DNA of 59,155 nt from NCBI GenBank assembly GCA_018712075.1, contig DVHN01000072.1, positions 1-59,155 of the forward strand. Reading direction: 5' to 3'. Under the pieces are notes generated by a model that saw only the letters and a program-made list of their open reading frames with translations, was not told the DNA's origin and made no database searches. The position numbers were made by a program, and so were the translations under genes. This DNA is from Candidatus Fimimorpha faecalis. GTDB lineage: Bacteria > Bacillota > Clostridia > Lachnospirales > Lachnospiraceae. Shown piece after piece: positions 44,625-53,075 of this stretch (its first letter is position 1; each line of letters starts with the position of its first letter).

Positions 44625-45341
44625 TTATGATGTTCCTCTTCCAATTGCCAATGTTAAAATATAAACCTGTTCTACTCCAATTGCCTTTAATTCTCTCGTA
44701 CAAATTTCCGCCGTACTTCCTGTCGTAAAAATATCATCTACTAACAATACTTTTTTGTACGATTGTTTTATTTTTTTTGCAGCAAATGCTCCTTTTAGAT
44801 TATTCATTCGCTCTCGACTATTCAATTCTTTTTGTGGTAATGTCTTTTTCACACGTTTCAAACAGCTGCAATCGACTGGAATCTCAAACAGTTCTCCCAA
44901 ACGCCAGGCAATTTCCTCTGCCTGGTTAAATCCTCTTTTTCTTCTTCTGGAATTGTGAATTGGAACTGGCAACATTACTTCACAGTTCCATTGTTCCACT
45001 TTTTTTCTATATTTTTGATAAAACTCTCTGCATAAAACGTCCAAATATTGACGGTGATTCTGATACTTAATTTGAGCCATTACACGTCTTACCCATGGAA
45101 GAGAATAATCTAACAACGATACGCCTTCTTCAAAACTCCTAAGATGTTTGGTACAATCGTAACAATACTCAATTTCTTCTTGCATAACCCTTTTTCCACA
45201 CTTTTTACACCGTGGTTCTTCTATATATTGCAAGTATGGAATACATTCTTCACAGATCCCTCGTTTTTTGGAAGTTGTAATTCCTAAACAGACAGGACAA
45301 CGAATCGGAAAAAAGAGCTCCCAAATCAGTCCTTCTCTCAT
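44625..45341 (-). CDS. comFC: ComF-family phosphoribosyltransferase-like protein
   Basis: A 238-residue ComFC/GntX-type protein: an N-terminal zinc region with four CxxC pairs (CPVC, CEEC, CKKC, CYDC) and a C-terminal PRTase fold (VLLVDDIFTTGST). ComFC helps DNA uptake in competent bacteria. It overlaps recD2 by four bases. Confidence 0.9.
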   Translation of the reverse strand: MREGLIWELFFPIRCPVCLGITTSKKRGICEECIPYLQYIEEPRCKKCGKRVMQEEIEYCYDCTKHLRSFEEGVSLLDYSLPWVRRVMAQIKYQNHRQYLDVLCREFYQKYRKKVEQWNCEVMLPVPIHNSRRRKRGFNQAEEIAWRLGELFEIPVDCSCLKRVKKTLPQKELNSRERMNNLKGAFAAKKIKQSYKKVLLVDDIFTTGSTAEICTRELKAIGVEQVYILTLAIGRGTS

Positions 45342-47563
45342 TCAAGTCCCCCTTCCAGTTCTTGAATTCTGTCCTTTAATCCACTATAACGTTTTTGCTC
45401 CTGTTCATTATGAATCATATCTTGAAACGTTTTTAAACTTCCAACAATACAGACACAATTCTTTGCTCTCGTTACTGCCGTATACAATAAATTTCTTGTC
45501 ATAAGCATTCTAGGGCCTGATAAAAGCGGAAGCACAACCGCTGGATATTCGCTTCCCTGCGATTTGTGAATGGTAACTGCATAAGCCAGCTCCAATTCAT
45601 CTGATTGTTTAAACTCATAGGTAACTCGTTTTCTTTCATCAAATTCCACTATAATCTGTTCTGTAAATTCATTAATTTCACGGATAAATCCAATATCTCC
45701 GTTAAATACTCCAATTCCCTTATCGACTGGAATATTATACTTACTTACTACCTCCCATTCCATCTGGTAATTATTTTTAATTTGCATGACTTTATCCCCT
45801 TCACGCAAAATAACATCTCCTACTTTATGTTCTTTCTTACTCGAATCTGGAGGATTCAATGCCTGCTGAAGTTCTCGATTGATTTGATCGACTCCAAGAT
45901 TCCCCTTTCTCATCGGAGTAAGTACTTGAATTTCTCGCTCCTCTGCTTTTACATAATTAGGTAGTTTATCTCTCACAAGAGTAATGGTAGCTCCCATAAT
46001 AGTTCCTGGATTATCTCTTTGAATAAACAAAAAATCTCTACTTCCCTTTCTCGGAATTACTTCTTCTCCATCATTAATTTTATGTGCATTTACAATAATA
46101 TCGCTTTCGGAAGCCTGGCGAAAAATCTTCGTTAATTTCACCGTTGGAAAACTATGGGAATGAATTACATCTTTTAATACATTTCCAGCCCCCACACTTG
46201 GAAGCTGATTTACATCTCCAACGAGTATAAGACGTGTTCCGACTGCCACTGCTTTTAAAAGCGCATGCATCAAAAAAATGTCTACCATAGACATTTCATC
46301 AATAATAACGACATCTGCTTCTAACGGATTTTCTTCATTTTTAGAAAATGACATTGTACTCCGATCATCTTCCAATGTTCCAGTTAATTCTAACATCCGA
46401 TGAATGGTCTGTGCCTCATATCCTGTTGTTTCGGTCATACGCTTTGCCGCCCTACCCGTCGGTGCTGCTAATAAAATATCCATTCCTTCTTGAATAAAAT
46501 AATGAATAATTGCGTTAATCGTTGTCGTCTTTCCAGTACCTGGGCCACCAGTAATAATAGTTAAACCATTCCGAATTGCTTCCTTCACTGCCATCTTTTG
46601 AATAAAATCCAACTCGAATCCAGATTCTTTTTCTATTTTAGCAATCGTCTTTTCCATTCGCTCCTCTGGTACTTCTTCACGAATGTTTAAATCATGCAGC
46701 ATCTTTGCCGTATTCAACTCCATATAATAGTATTGGGATAAATAGACTTGCTGCCTTTCTTCTATATTTTTGATCACCAATTTTCGTTCTACCGCCATAT
46801 CCAATAAATCGTTTTCAGAAGCTTCCATTTCCATCTGAAGCAGTTCAGAAACTTGGTATAATAATTGACTCATCGGCAAATACGTATGCCCCTGCGCTGC
46901 TGCCTGCTGCAATGTATAAATAATTCCACTGCGAATACGAAATTGAGAATTCACTGCAATTCCAGACTTCTTTGCAATTTCATCTGCCATTTTAAATCCG
47001 ACCCCAGTAATATCGTCTGCCAGTTGATAGGGATTTTCTTTTATAACTGTATAAAGTCTCTGCCCATACTGTTGATAAATTTTAGCAGCTAAATTTAAGG
47101 TAATTCCATATTCTTGCAAAAAAATCATTGCTTTTCTGGCATCTCGTTTTTCTGATACTTGAGCAGCAATTTCTCTTGCTTTTCGTTCACTAATTCCTTT
47201 GACTTCTGCCAATCGTTCTGGTTCTTCTTCAATAATACGAAATGTTTCATCCCCAAACGCCTTTACAATTCGTTTGGCTAACGCCTCTTTAATTCCTTTA
47301 ATTGCACCAGAAGCCAAATACCGTTCTGTAGATGTAGAGTCAGAAGGCACTACAAATTGATAACTTGTTATTTTCCATTGTTCTCCATACATCGGATGCT
47401 GTACAACTTCGCCTGTAATCTCTAAATATTCTCCTTCCGCAATTTCTGGAAAAAAACCAACTGCCGAAACCTCCTCCGATCCTTTTCCAATAATCAGAAC
47501 ACTATATCCATTTTCTTCATTACGATATACAATTCTCTCTATATATCCTTCTAACTGCGCCAC
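45338..47563 (-). CDS. recD2: ATP-dependent RecD2-type DNA helicase
   Basis: A 741-residue SF1B 5'-3' helicase. The N-terminal region carries an OB-like domain and tandem helix-hairpin-helix motifs typical of RecD2. Walker A GGPGTGKTTT, Walker B IIDEMSMVD and the C-terminal motif YAVTIHKSQGSEYPAV and TAVTRAK follow. It works outside RecBCD in repair. The start is GTG after GGAGG. It is 19 bases after mreB. Confidence 0.94.
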   Translation of the reverse strand: MAQLEGYIERIVYRNEENGYSVLIIGKGSEEVSAVGFFPEIAEGEYLEITGEVVQHPMYGEQWKITSYQFVVPSDSTSTERYLASGAIKGIKEALAKRIVKAFGDETFRIIEEEPERLAEVKGISERKAREIAAQVSEKRDARKAMIFLQEYGITLNLAAKIYQQYGQRLYTVIKENPYQLADDITGVGFKMADEIAKKSGIAVNSQFRIRSGIIYTLQQAAAQGHTYLPMSQLLYQVSELLQMEMEASENDLLDMAVERKLVIKNIEERQQVYLSQYYYMELNTAKMLHDLNIREEVPEERMEKTIAKIEKESGFELDFIQKMAVKEAIRNGLTIITGGPGTGKTTTINAIIHYFIQEGMDILLAAPTGRAAKRMTETTGYEAQTIHRMLELTGTLEDDRSTMSFSKNEENPLEADVVIIDEMSMVDIFLMHALLKAVAVGTRLILVGDVNQLPSVGAGNVLKDVIHSHSFPTVKLTKIFRQASESDIIVNAHKINDGEEVIPRKGSRDFLFIQRDNPGTIMGATITLVRDKLPNYVKAEEREIQVLTPMRKGNLGVDQINRELQQALNPPDSSKKEHKVGDVILREGDKVMQIKNNYQMEWEVVSKYNIPVDKGIGVFNGDIGFIREINEFTEQIIVEFDERKRVTYEFKQSDELELAYAVTIHKSQGSEYPAVVLPLLSGPRMLMTRNLLYTAVTRAKNCVCIVGSLKTFQDMIHNEQEQKRYSGLKDRIQELEGGLE

Positions 47564-47582
47564 AAAATTCCTCCATCCAGTC

Positions 47583-48587
47583 TTATTTTCGATTTAACCG
47601 CTGTTTACTTAATAACGAAAAATACTTACTAGCTCCGATTGCAGTACAATTCACTGGATCATCCGAAGTCATTGTTGTAATTCCAAGCTCCGTTTCAATT
47701 CTCAGTTCCATTCCACTTAACAATGCGCTTCCACCACTTAACATAATTCCCTGTTCCATTACCGATTGCTTCATTTCTGGAGGAGTAACGATTAAAATTT
47801 GTTTAATTGCATTAATAATCTTTTTTACATTTTTATCCAATGCTCCCTTTATTTCAGAAGAAGTAATTACAACCTCTTGGATCATGCCATCTTCCATATT
47901 ATATCCTCTTATCTTCATAGATTTTTCCTGAAGCATCATCTTACAAGTTCCAACTTTCTTTTTGATTTCTTCTGCAACTGCTATATCAATTAAGAGATTA
48001 TATTGATCCTTTATATATGTAACAATGGATTCATCAAAATCTCCTCCTGCAATTTGAATCGATTTACCAACAACCGTTCCTCCCATGGAGACAACTGCAA
48101 TATCCGTTGTTCCTCCTCCAATATCGACAATCATCATTCCCTCTTTTTGGCCAATATCAATTCCAGAACCAAGTGCAGCCAAAACTGCTTTGTCAACGAC
48201 TACTACATTTCTGGCTCCTGCACTGTAACAAATATCTGCCACCGTTTTTCTTTCTGTTTCTGTTGCTCCTGTTGGAACGCCTACGCAAACTCTAGGCTTA
48301 CAGAGTGTTCTTCTTCCAACTGCTTTCCAAAGAAAATAATCCACCATTTTTTCTGCAACTGTATAGTTAGAAATCGTTCCATGGATTAATGGATGCACTG
48401 CAATAATATTACCCGCAGCCCTTCCAATAATCTCTTTTGCTTCTTCTCCAAACGTTTCCACTTCATTATTACTTCTATCAAATGCAACTACTGCTGGTTC
48501 TCTTACTACAACACCTTTTTTATTAATACAAACTACTATGTTCGTTGTACCTAGATCAAATCCTACATCACCTGACCCAAATGCCAT
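47583..48587 (-). CDS. mreB: MreB/Mbl-family actin-like cell-shape protein
   Basis: A 334-residue bacterial actin with phosphate-1 FDLGTTNIVV, phosphate-2 VDIGGGTTDIAVVSMGG, the adenosine motif MLSGGSALLSGM and GDFDESIV. It guides lateral cell wall synthesis. There is no mreCD neighbour; as first gene of mreB-recD2-comFC it is probably an mreB paralogue such as mbl. Confidence 0.92.
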   Translation of the reverse strand: MAFGSGDVGFDLGTTNIVVCINKKGVVVREPAVVAFDRSNNEVETFGEEAKEIIGRAAGNIIAVHPLIHGTISNYTVAEKMVDYFLWKAVGRRTLCKPRVCVGVPTGATETERKTVADICYSAGARNVVVVDKAVLAALGSGIDIGQKEGMMIVDIGGGTTDIAVVSMGGTVVGKSIQIAGGDFDESIVTYIKDQYNLLIDIAVAEEIKKKVGTCKMMLQEKSMKIRGYNMEDGMIQEVVITSSEIKGALDKNVKKIINAIKQILIVTPPEMKQSVMEQGIMLSGGSALLSGMELRIETELGITTMTSDDPVNCTAIGASKYFSLLSKQRLNRK

Positions 48588-48634
48588 GAAAAACTCCTTT
48601 CTTTAACAGTATAACTGTCAACTTTAATGTTATT

Positions 48635-48663
48635 ATTATACCCAATTCTATTCGTTTTTGAAA
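48635..48663 (-). promoter_or_regulatory. Promoter candidate of mreB-recD2-comFC
   Basis: TTTCAA (48658-48663), 17 bases, TATAAT (48635-48640) on the minus strand; the -35 is weak. Confidence 0.5.
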
Positions 48664-48677
48664 GAGCTTTTCATAAA

Positions 48678-48710
48678 AAAATAAGGCTATACTAATTTTG
48701 CAAGAAAGCC
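48678..48710 (-). terminator. Terminator-like hairpin downstream of spoIIID
   Basis: AAGGCT and AGCCTT arms are followed on the minus strand by ATTTTTTTA, and on the plus strand by a T8 tract a few bases on. It is about 260 bases from the spoIIID stop. Confidence 0.5.
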
Positions 48711-48853
48711 TTAAGATTTTTTTTAGTTAATTCATAACAATTTCATAAACACGTCAAACTTTGGACACATTTTTTTCTTATACTAAAATTGTACTAAATG
48801 AAGTACATTCAAGTTGATCCCCATCACTTGAATAAAAGCTTTTTCATACTCAT

Positions 48854-48888
48854 ACCCGGTGGGAAACCACCGGGTACCCCCCCCCCCC
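48854..48888. repeat. GAAA-loop hairpin followed by a 12-base poly-C tract
   Basis: CCCGGTGG-GAAA-CCACCGGG is a perfect 8-9 bp stem with a GNRA tetraloop on the plus strand (48854-48875). It is followed at once by TA and twelve consecutive C (48877-48888). No other homopolymer like it occurs in this AT-rich window. Confidence 0.85.
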
Positions 48889-48937
48889 TTAAAAATTACG
48901 GATTTTCGTTTTTATATCTCCCTTTTTCATAACATTT

Positions 48938-48962
48938 ACAGCCTCCGCAGTGCGGAGGCTGT
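48938..48962. other. Perfect 11-bp GC-rich dyad next to the spoIIID stop
   Basis: ACAGCCTCCGC and GCGGAGGCTGT are separated by three bases and lie eight bases after the spoIIID stop. The stem is terminator-like but no T-tract follows on the minus strand. It may stabilise the 3' end. Confidence 0.6.
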
Positions 48963-48970
48963 TCTCCTTC

Positions 48971-49225
48971 TTAATTCTTTTTATGTCTGTATTTTTCTCT
49001 TGTAGCCATTCCCCCACGGATATGACGTTCGGATTTATTAATATCGAGAATCACTCTGGCTTCCTTTGCCAGAACTGGGTTGATTTGTAAAAGTCTTTGT
49101 GTCACATCTTTATGCACTGTACTTTTACTGACTCCAAACTGTTTTGCAGTTTGACGGACGGTGGAATGGTACTGTACAATATATTCACCAATTTCGACAG
49201 CACGTTCTTCTATATAATCCCGCAA
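48971..49225 (-). CDS. spoIIID: Sporulation transcriptional regulator SpoIIID
   Basis: An 84-residue mother-cell regulator that modulates sigma-E and sigma-K genes during sporulation. It begins (M)RDYIEERAVEIGEYIV and has the helix-turn-helix TVRQTAKQFGVSKSTVHKDV and C-terminal SERHIRGGMATREKY, matching Bacillus SpoIIID. The start is TTG, placed by homology. It lies within the T-tract of a terminator-like hairpin whose 3' arm carries the only purine-rich site (GCGAGG). Confidence 0.94.
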   Translation of the reverse strand: MRDYIEERAVEIGEYIVQYHSTVRQTAKQFGVSKSTVHKDVTQRLLQINPVLAKEARVILDINKSERHIRGGMATREKYRHKKN

Positions 49226-49269
49226 AAAAGTAACCTCGCAGACTGTTTTGTACAGTCTATGCGAGGTTA
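49224..49269 (-). terminator. Terminator-like hairpin overlapping the spoIIID start codon
   Basis: On the minus strand AACCTCGC and AGACTGT pair with ACAGTCT and GCGAGGTT (49232-49268), followed by AC and six T residues. The last T residues belong to the spoIIID TTG. It probably ends the feo operon transcript, but it also holds the spoIIID ribosome binding site in its 3' arm. Confidence 0.8.
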
Positions 49270-49303
49270 TTTCATATTATACAGATGCTTCACTTATATT
49301 TTT

Positions 49304-49486
49304 TCATTTTTTATGATTTTCTGGATGACATATACTGGCAGAAGCACATCCTCCGCATCCGCATCCACAAGAAGATTTTCCACTCTTTTTATCATTTCTC
49401 ATTTTTTTAACAATTAATACTACTACTGCAAGCAATAAAATACCGATAATAATCGTCGATAAATTTTCCATTATAAAATGGAGCAT
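49304..49486 (-). CDS. FeoB-associated Cys-rich membrane protein
   Basis: A 60-residue protein with one N-terminal transmembrane helix (about 10-26), a basic stretch and the Cys/Gly cluster CGCGCGGC followed by C-H near the C-terminus. Such small proteins sit after feoB in many Clostridia and may shuttle or bind iron. It starts six bases after AAGGAG, 19 bases after feoB. Confidence 0.85.
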   Translation of the reverse strand: MLHFIMENLSTIIIGILLLAVVVLIVKKMRNDKKSGKSSCGCGCGGCASASICHPENHKK

Positions 49487-49505
49487 AGAATTCTCCTTTC
49501 TATTT

Positions 49506-51983
49506 TCAAACTTTAGCTGAAGATATACTTAATCTTTCTTCTTCCTTATATGGACGGATAAGCAGGTAAATAAATCCCGCAATCAAGCATACCGCCATAA
49601 TCGTAAAAATGCTAAACTCACCAGTTGTAAATAGAGAACCAATATGGAAAATACAAAATGACACGATATAGGCAAAAATTGTTTGATAACCAATTGCAAA
49701 CCAAGTCCATTTTGCATTATTCATTTCACGCTTAATTGCACCAATCGCTGCAAAACAAGGCGCACAAAGCAAGTTAAATACTAAGAACGAATATGCCGCC
49801 ACTGTAGTGAAACTAGAAGCTAATGTCGTCCAAATCTCCTGTCCGTCTTCTGCTACTTCAGCAAATCCAAACAGAATACCAAAAGTTCCTACCACATTTT
49901 CTTTTGCAACTAATCCAGTAATTGCTGCTACCGCAGATTTCCAATCTCCCCATCCCAAAGGAGCAAACAATGGGGCAATGAATGCACCAATCTGAGCCAG
50001 CAGACCATCGGATAACTCTTCCACCATTCCAAATTTACCATCGGTAAATCCAAAGTTCGATGTAAACCATATTATGATTGTGGAAAGCAAAATAACAGTA
50101 CCTGCTTTTTTGATGAAGGACCATCCACGTTCCCACATACTTCTTAATATATTCGTAACTGTTGGCCAGTGATAAGCTGGAAGTTCCATGACGAACGGAG
50201 CTGGATCGCCAGCAAACATTTTTGTCTTCTTTAATATAATACCAGAACAAATAATGGCAGCAATTCCTACAAAATATGCGCTTGGTGCAACCCACCATGC
50301 TCCATGAAATAGAGCGCCTGCGATTAATGCAATAATTGGCAGCTTCGCACTACACGGAATAAACGTTGTCGTCATAATTGTCATTTTTCTGTCTCTGTCA
50401 TTTTCAATCGTTCTGGACGCCATAACACCAGGGACACCACATCCTGTTCCAATCAACATTGGAATAAATGATTTACCAGAAAGTCCAAACTTACGGAAAA
50501 TACGATCCATAATAAATGCAATTCTAGACATATATCCACACGATTCTAAAAATGCCAAGAAAATAAACAAAATCAACATCTGAGGAACAAATCCAAGTAC
50601 TGCTCCAACGCCAGCTACAATACCCTTTAAAATCAAACCTTTCAGCCATGCTGCACAATTCACTGCATCCAGTGCTTCTTCTAAAAGAACTGGAATACCA
50701 GGTACCCATACTCTAAAATCGGCAGGATCTGGTTCCCCTTCTTGAACTGCCTGTAACGCAGTTTCAAAATCTTCGATTTCCACATTCAATGTTTCTACTA
50801 CGTTTCCATCTTCATCTTCTAAATCAATCGCAGTCTCAATATTCTTAGCTTTTTTTGCAAAACTGGCAATCGCATCTTCCATTTCCGACTCATCCATGTC
50901 GGTCTCTTCTAATACACTCTGAATATTTTTTACAGAGATTCCATCTTCCTCTGCGGCTTCAATAAAAGCATCTACTTTCATACCGTTAATTTCATATTCT
51001 TCTGCGGCTTCTTCATAAGCAGATCTTCCAATACCAAAGAGATACCATCCATCTCCAAATACTCCGTCGTTCGCCCAATCGGTTGCAATTGTACCCACAG
51101 TGGACACCGATACATAATATACAATAAACATTACTACGGCAAAGATTGGAAGCGCCAACCAGCGATTCGTAACAATTCGGTCAATTTTATCTGAAATAGA
51201 AAGTGTACCCTGTTTGTTTTTCGTACAGCATTTCTGAATAATCGAAGATATGTATACATAACGTTCATTTGTGATGATGCTTTCACTGTCATCATCCCAT
51301 TTTTCTTCTGCCTTCTGGATTAACTCTTCTATATCTGGTTTTTGCTGCAATGAAATCTTATCGTCTCTCTCAAATAATTTAATTGCATAAAAACGTCTTT
51401 GAGATTCTGGTACACTCGTAAGCATTGCTTCAATTTCATCCAATACAGCCTCTACTTCATCCGAAAACTGGTGTACTGGCACAACTTCTTTTTTGCTTTC
51501 TGCTGCCTTCACTGCCATATCCGCAGCCTCTACAATTCCAGTTCCCTTTAATGCCGAAATCTCTATCACTGGACATCCAAGTGTTCGTTCTAATTCCTTT
51601 GTATGAATCACATCACCATTCTTTTTTACAAGATCCATCATATTCACAGCCATAACAACAGGGATTCCTAGTTCCATTAACTGTGTACTTAGATAAAGAT
51701 TTCTTTCAATATTCGTACCATCTACAATATTTAAAATCGCATCTGGTCTTTCTTGAAGCAAATAATTTCTTGCTACAACTTCTTCTAATGTATAGGGAGA
51801 CAAGGAATAAATTCCTGGCAGGTCCGTAATAATAACATCTTTTCTCCCTTTTAGTTTTCCTTCTTTTTTTTCCACGGTAACCCCTGGCCAATTCCCAACA
51901 AATTGATTCGACCCTGTTAACGCATTAAATAACGTTGTTTTCCCACTGTTTGGATTACCCGCAAGTGCAATTTTTACTGACAT
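49506..51983 (-). CDS. feoB: Ferrous iron transporter FeoB
   Basis: An 825-residue Fe(II) transporter. The N-terminal GTPase has G1 GNPNSGKTT, G3 DLPGIYSL and G4 NMMDL, followed by a helical spacer. The membrane part has Gate motifs including GCGVPG and SCSAK-like PCSAKLP. Between the first and second transmembrane helices lies an acidic insertion of about 110 residues (YEEAAEEYEINGM to EGEPDPADF), absent from most FeoB. It follows feoA by 26 bases. Confidence 0.95.
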   Translation of the reverse strand: MSVKIALAGNPNSGKTTLFNALTGSNQFVGNWPGVTVEKKEGKLKGRKDVIITDLPGIYSLSPYTLEEVVARNYLLQERPDAILNIVDGTNIERNLYLSTQLMELGIPVVMAVNMMDLVKKNGDVIHTKELERTLGCPVIEISALKGTGIVEAADMAVKAAESKKEVVPVHQFSDEVEAVLDEIEAMLTSVPESQRRFYAIKLFERDDKISLQQKPDIEELIQKAEEKWDDDSESIITNERYVYISSIIQKCCTKNKQGTLSISDKIDRIVTNRWLALPIFAVVMFIVYYVSVSTVGTIATDWANDGVFGDGWYLFGIGRSAYEEAAEEYEINGMKVDAFIEAAEEDGISVKNIQSVLEETDMDESEMEDAIASFAKKAKNIETAIDLEDEDGNVVETLNVEIEDFETALQAVQEGEPDPADFRVWVPGIPVLLEEALDAVNCAAWLKGLILKGIVAGVGAVLGFVPQMLILFIFLAFLESCGYMSRIAFIMDRIFRKFGLSGKSFIPMLIGTGCGVPGVMASRTIENDRDRKMTIMTTTFIPCSAKLPIIALIAGALFHGAWWVAPSAYFVGIAAIICSGIILKKTKMFAGDPAPFVMELPAYHWPTVTNILRSMWERGWSFIKKAGTVILLSTIIIWFTSNFGFTDGKFGMVEELSDGLLAQIGAFIAPLFAPLGWGDWKSAVAAITGLVAKENVVGTFGILFGFAEVAEDGQEIWTTLASSFTTVAAYSFLVFNLLCAPCFAAIGAIKREMNNAKWTWFAIGYQTIFAYIVSFCIFHIGSLFTTGEFSIFTIMAVCLIAGFIYLLIRPYKEEERLSISSAKV

Positions 51984-52009
51984 ATGCTACCTCGACTTTC
52001 TAATCTCTA

Positions 52010-52240
52010 CTAATATTCTTCTTGAACTTCAATCATCTCTGCATCTGCCTTTCTCAGAGATAATTCATATCCTCGTACTTTCACTTCAATTGGATCTCCC
52101 AACGGTGCTACTTTTCTTACAAAAATTTCCACACCCTTTGTAATTCCCATATCCATAATACGTCGTTTTACTGCACCTTCTCCGTGTAGCTTTACTGTCT
52201 TTACCGTCTTACCGCACTCTACCTCTCTTAATGTTTTCAT
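52010..52240 (-). CDS. feoA: FeoA-domain protein
   Basis: A 76-residue SH3-like FeoA protein (REVECGKTVKTVKLHG, RRIMDMGITKGVEIFV, APLGDPIEVKVRGYELSLRK). FeoA is required for FeoB activity. It lies directly upstream of feoB. Confidence 0.92.
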   Translation of the reverse strand: MKTLREVECGKTVKTVKLHGEGAVKRRIMDMGITKGVEIFVRKVAPLGDPIEVKVRGYELSLRKADAEMIEVQEEY

Positions 52241-52326
52241 AATTATACTATCCTCATTCTTTCTTCATTCATCAGTCCCCATCCACTTGTTCTCCATAAT
52301 GGAAGCGTAGGACTTTCTAAATTTGG

Positions 52327-52536
52327 TTAAATTATAATTTTATTTGCCATTTCAGAACTAATTGCAACACGTGAATCTTTTATATTAATAATTACATTTC
52401 CTGCGTTTTCCGCAACAACTGTCACAATTGCTCCAACTACCAAACCAAGTTTTTCCAGAAACTTTCTCGTTTCTTCTTTACCGCCAACTCGCTTAATTGC
52501 ATTTTTCTGTCCTGGTACCGCCATCGTTAAAGGCAT
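52327..52536 (-). CDS. Second FeoA-like protein
   Basis: A 69-residue FeoA-like protein (MPLTMAVPGQKNAIKRVGGKEETRKFLEKLGLVVGAIVTVV). The distinct, shorter sequence suggests divergence from feoA. The ATG lies eight bases after GGGGG. Two feoA genes before one feoB is common in clostridia. Confidence 0.85.
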   Translation of the reverse strand: MPLTMAVPGQKNAIKRVGGKEETRKFLEKLGLVVGAIVTVVAENAGNVIINIKDSRVAISSEMANKIII

Positions 52537-52598
52537 GAAATACGCCCCCTTTCTAAAAAACTATAAACACTTATCCTGTTTTCTGTGCATCTGCCATT

Positions 52599-52889
52599 TT
52601 ATCCTGTTTTTGCACAGAACTCGCAAAGTGCATTTTGAAGAGCAGTGGCACTACTGGTGGATACCCTCGCAATCGGGATTTGATTTCTCTTTGCTTCTTG
52701 AGACGCACTAATTACCATTTTATGAGATGCAGTACCAGTAAACAAGACAAGCAGGTCTGGATTTCCAAGCTTCTTTTTTATTCCGCCTTTTTCTTTTACA
52801 AATATCTTGGCTTTACATCCATATTCTTTGCATATCTTTTGATACTGGCAAACCATACATTCATTTCCGCCAATAATTACGACACTCAT
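52599..52889 (-). CDS. DUF2325 domain protein
   Basis: A 96-residue protein that begins MSVVIIGGNECM and has a nucleotide-binding-like fold (DLLVLFTGTASHKMV, ARVSTSSATALQNAL), matching DUF2325. Six Cys/His residues are seen (Cys 12, 15, 20, 25 and two near the C-terminus). It is the first gene of the feo operon, so it may be an iron-related redox protein or regulator. Function unknown. Confidence 0.82.
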   Translation of the reverse strand: MSVVIIGGNECMVCQYQKICKEYGCKAKIFVKEKGGIKKKLGNPDLLVLFTGTASHKMVISASQEAKRNQIPIARVSTSSATALQNALCEFCAKTG

Positions 52890-52924
52890 CTTCCATTCCC
52901 TCCATTCTATTTTATTCTCAAAAA

Positions 52925-52938
52925 TTAGTTTTACCTAA
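52925..52938 (-). promoter_or_regulatory. DtxR/IdeR-like palindrome 2 in the feo leader
   Basis: TTAGGTAAAACTAA (minus strand) is a one-mismatch version of the site at 53019-53032. It lies 36 bases before the DUF2325 start. Confidence 0.55.
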
Positions 52939-53018
52939 CCAAATATCCCAAATAATGAGAAACACGCACAGCGCATTTCTCATATTTAAGACGGTGTAAA
53001 TAAAAACGAATGTTTTAA

Positions 53019-53032
53019 TTAGTTTTAACTAA
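53019..53032 (-). promoter_or_regulatory. DtxR/IdeR-like palindrome 1 at the feo promoter
   Basis: TTAGTTAAAACTAA is a perfect palindrome with a 2-base centre. It starts just after the -10, at the transcription start. The half-site TTAG-x-T resembles DtxR-family iron boxes rather than the Fur box. Confidence 0.65.
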
Positions 53033-53037
53033 CTAAC

Positions 53038-53066
53038 ATAGTATCATAGAACCCCCACTATGTCAA
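53038..53066 (-). promoter_or_regulatory. Sigma-A promoter of the feo operon
   Basis: TTGACA (53061-53066), 17 bases, TACTAT (53038-53043) on the minus strand. The -35 is near the cbiC stop. Confidence 0.85.
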
Positions 53067-53075
53067 TAGGGATTT

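Larger units (their letters stand above)
48588..48970. other. Gene-free stretch between mreB and spoIIID
   Basis: This 383-base spacer has no convincing ORF. It holds, from left to right: the mreB promoter candidate; a minus-strand terminator (48681-48715); AT-rich sequence; a GAAA-loop hairpin followed by 12 consecutive C residues (48854-48888); and a GC-rich dyad next to the spoIIID stop (48938-48962). Confidence 0.7.
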
